In this document: one piece after another, positions 62,461 to 64,000 of the stretch
How the letters are laid out: the number at the start of each line of letters is the position of its first letter
Numbering within the stretch: the first letter of the stretch is position 1
Origin: Atherix ibis
Taxonomy: Eukaryota; Arthropoda; Insecta; Diptera; Athericidae
Length of the DNA: 64,000 nt
Direction of reading: 5' to 3'
Assembly (NCBI GenBank): GCA_958298945.1
Contig: OY282608.1
Coordinates: forward strand, 66,316,951-66,380,950
Notes under the pieces: generated by a model
What the model saw: the letters and a program-made list of their open reading frames with translations, nothing else
Databases searched by the model: none
What the model was told of the DNA's origin: nothing
Position numbers and translations under genes: made by a program

Positions 62461-64000
62461 AGTAGTATGTTTAAGAGGAATATGAAGTAGTATGTTTAAG
62501 AGGAATATGAAGTAGTATATTTAAGAGGAATATGAAGTAGTATTTTTAAGAGGAATATGAAGTAGTATGTTTAAGAGGAATATGAAGTAGTATGTTTAAG
62601 AGAAATATGAAGTAGTATGTTTAAGAGGAATATGAAGTGGTATATTTATGAGTTATATGAAGTAGTACGTTTAAGAGGAATATGAAGTAGTATATTTAAG
62701 AGCAATATGAAGTAGTATATTTAAGAGGATTATGAAGTAGTATGTTTAAGAGGAATATGAAGTAGTATGTTTAACACGAATATGAAGTAGTATGTTTGAG
62801 AGGAATATGAAGTAGTATTTTTAAGAGGAATATGAAGTTGTATATTTAAGATGAATATGAAGTAGGATGTTTAAGAGGAATATGAAGTAGTATGTTTAAG
62901 AGGAATATGAAGTAGTATGTTTAAGAGGAATATGAAGTAGTATGTTTAATAGGAATATGAAGTAGTATATTTAAGAAGAATATTAAGTTGTATATTTAAG
63001 ATGAATATGAAGTAGTATGTTTAAGAGGAATATGAAGTAGTATGTTAAAGAGGAATATGCAGTAGTATGTTTAAGAGGAATATGAAGTAGTATATTTAAG
63101 ATTAATATGAAGTAGTATGTTCAAGAGTAATATGAAGTAGTATGTTTAAGAGGAATATGAAGTAGTATATTTAAGAGGAATATGAAGTAGTATGTTTAAG
63201 AGGAATATGAAGTAGTATGTTTAAGAGGAATATGAAGTAGTATATATAAGACGAATATGAAGTAGTATGTTTAAGAGGAATATGAAGTAGTATGTTTAAG
63301 AGGAATATGAAGTAGTATGTTTAAGAGGAATATGAAGTAGTATTTTTAAGAGGAACATGAAGTAGTATGTTTAAGAGGAATATGAAGTAGTATGTTTAAG
63401 AGGAATATGAAGTAGTATGTTTAAGAGGAATATGAAATTGTATGTTTAAGAGGGATATGAAGTAATATGTTTAAGAGAAATATTAAGTAGTATTTTTAAG
63501 AGGAATATGAAGTAGTATGTTTAAAAGGAATATGAAGCAGTATATTTAAGAGGAATATGAAGTAGTATATTTAAGAGGATTATGAAGTAGTATGTTTAAG
63601 AGGAATATGAAGTAGTATATTTAAGAGGAATATGAAGTAGTATATTTAAGATTAATATGAAGAAGTATGTTCAAGAGTAATATGAAGTAGTATGTTTAAG
63701 AGGCATATGAAGTAGTATGTTTAAGAGGAATTTGAAGTAGTATTTTTAAGAGGAATATGAAGTAGTATGCTTTAGAGGAATATGAAGTAGAATGTTTAAG
63801 AGGAATATGAAGTAGTATGTTTAAGAGGAATATGAATTAGTATGTTTAAGAGGAATATGAAGTAGTATGTTTAAGAGGAATATGAAGTAGTATGTTTAAC
63901 AGGAATATGAAGTAGTATATTTAAGAGGAATATGAAGTAGTATATTTAAGAGGAATATGAAGTAGTACGTTTAAGAGGAATATGAAGTAGTATGCTTAAG
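62461..64000. repeat. right-end stretch of mixed monomers
   Basis: This stretch is the same array, with mostly canonical monomers and scattered variants (TAACACGAAT at about 62,772, GTTGTATATTTAAGATG near 62,838 and 62,988, and the TAAGATTAAT + TTCAAGAGTAAT pair near 63,102 and 63,651). I find no long higher-order partner for it inside the window; partners may lie beyond the right edge. There is no gene or other element. Confidence 0.75.

Larger units (their letters stand above)
1..64000 (+). repeat. 25-bp satellite tandem array, about 2,560 head-to-tail monomers
   Basis: The window is a single tandem array with a 25-bp period that can be followed from the first to the last base. Every monomer runs in the same direction; I saw no inverted segment and no inserted foreign sequence. 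Most monomers differ from the consensus by 0-3 substitutions. The commonest difference is G to A at monomer position 3, in something like a quarter to a third of copies by eye. Monomers of 24, 26, 30, 31 and 37 bp occur rarely and serve as landmarks. Coding is excluded on the + strand: each consensus monomer carries TAA at 6-8, TGA at 17-19 and TAG at 22-24, one in each frame. On the - strand one TAA per monomer closes any given frame about every 75 bp. No stretch of 300 bases holds anything other than this repeat. Known for the class: such arrays are typical of eukaryotic heterochromatin. Host and chromosomal site cannot be told from the sequence. Confidence 0.99.

Noticed and set aside
1..64000. 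Human satellite II/III, because GGAAT occurs in every monomer.
   Set aside because: Those satellites have a 5-bp period of ATTCC/GGAAT. Here the period is 25 bp and GGAAT occurs once per unit in a different context.
1..64000. CRISPR array, since short repeats recur at fixed spacing.
   Set aside because: There are no unique spacers; the whole 25 bp is repeated with no gap, and no cas genes are present.
1..64000. Reverse-strand open frames, because the - strand has only one stop type per monomer.
   Set aside because: With a 25-bp period each frame meets TAA about every 75 bp. The few monomers that lose the stop are isolated, so no long frame arises.
1..64000. Centromere protein B box or similar known centromeric motif.
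   Set aside because: The CENP-B box needs CpG and several G and C positions; the consensus has no CpG and its + strand has no C.
1..64000. Yeast-type replication origin consensus (A/T-rich 11-mer) in ATGTTTAAG.
   Set aside because: The match is poor at required positions, and any match would be repeated thousands of times without specificity.

Overview
The whole 64 kb window is one uninterrupted tandem array of a 25-bp satellite monomer, about 2,560 copies, all in the same orientation. I find no protein-coding gene, RNA gene, transposon, CRISPR array or unique sequence. The exact consensus monomer can be read at 51-75: it opens with ATGTTTAAGAGG and closes with ATATGAAGTAGT. It has 28% G+C, and the + strand of the consensus contains no cytosine at all (10 A, 8 T, 7 G). 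The commonest variant has A instead of G at monomer position 3 (ATATTT for ATGTTT). The window begins and ends in full monomers, so the array continues beyond both edges.

An array of this size and purity fits constitutive heterochromatin of a eukaryote (pericentromeric, subtelomeric or an interstitial block) in a long-read assembly. The sequence has no marker that names the organism, and I do not recognise the monomer as a named satellite family. It is not the ATTCC/GGAAT 5-bp human satellite II/III, although GGAAT occurs once per monomer.

Under the 25-bp monomer lies a second level of organisation: nested segmental duplications, recognised by rare variant monomers recurring at fixed offsets. 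From left to right: 1-2.24 kb is repeated at 2.5-4.75 kb (offset 2,515). A clean tandem duplication of 1,721 bp occupies 3,851-7,342, with an out-of-register junction at 5,571/5,572. Blocks at offsets 1,404 and 2,554 link 6.8-12.7 kb. Offsets 1,850 and 1,425 link 11.7-16.2 kb. A 0.43-kb module recurs three times between 16.4 and 22.1 kb. The largest event is a 7.35-kb tandem duplication (22,110-29,460 and 29,461-36,736), followed by a partial third copy to about 38.4 kb. The stretch 38.4-46.2 kb is a mosaic. A 0.8-kb tandem duplication lies at 46.3-47.9 kb. A 4.5/5.2-kb tandem duplication covers about 48.4-58.1 kb, two 1,375-bp units follow at 58.6-61.3 kb, and short local expansions fill 61.4-64 kb.

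Nearly every offset is a multiple of 25 bp once the known odd-length monomers are counted. The array therefore looks as if it grew by in-register unequal exchange or similar recombination, at scales from 2 monomers (50 bp) to about 294 monomers (7.35 kb). All boundaries below were placed by eye from diagnostic variants and are approximate unless a junction is stated.
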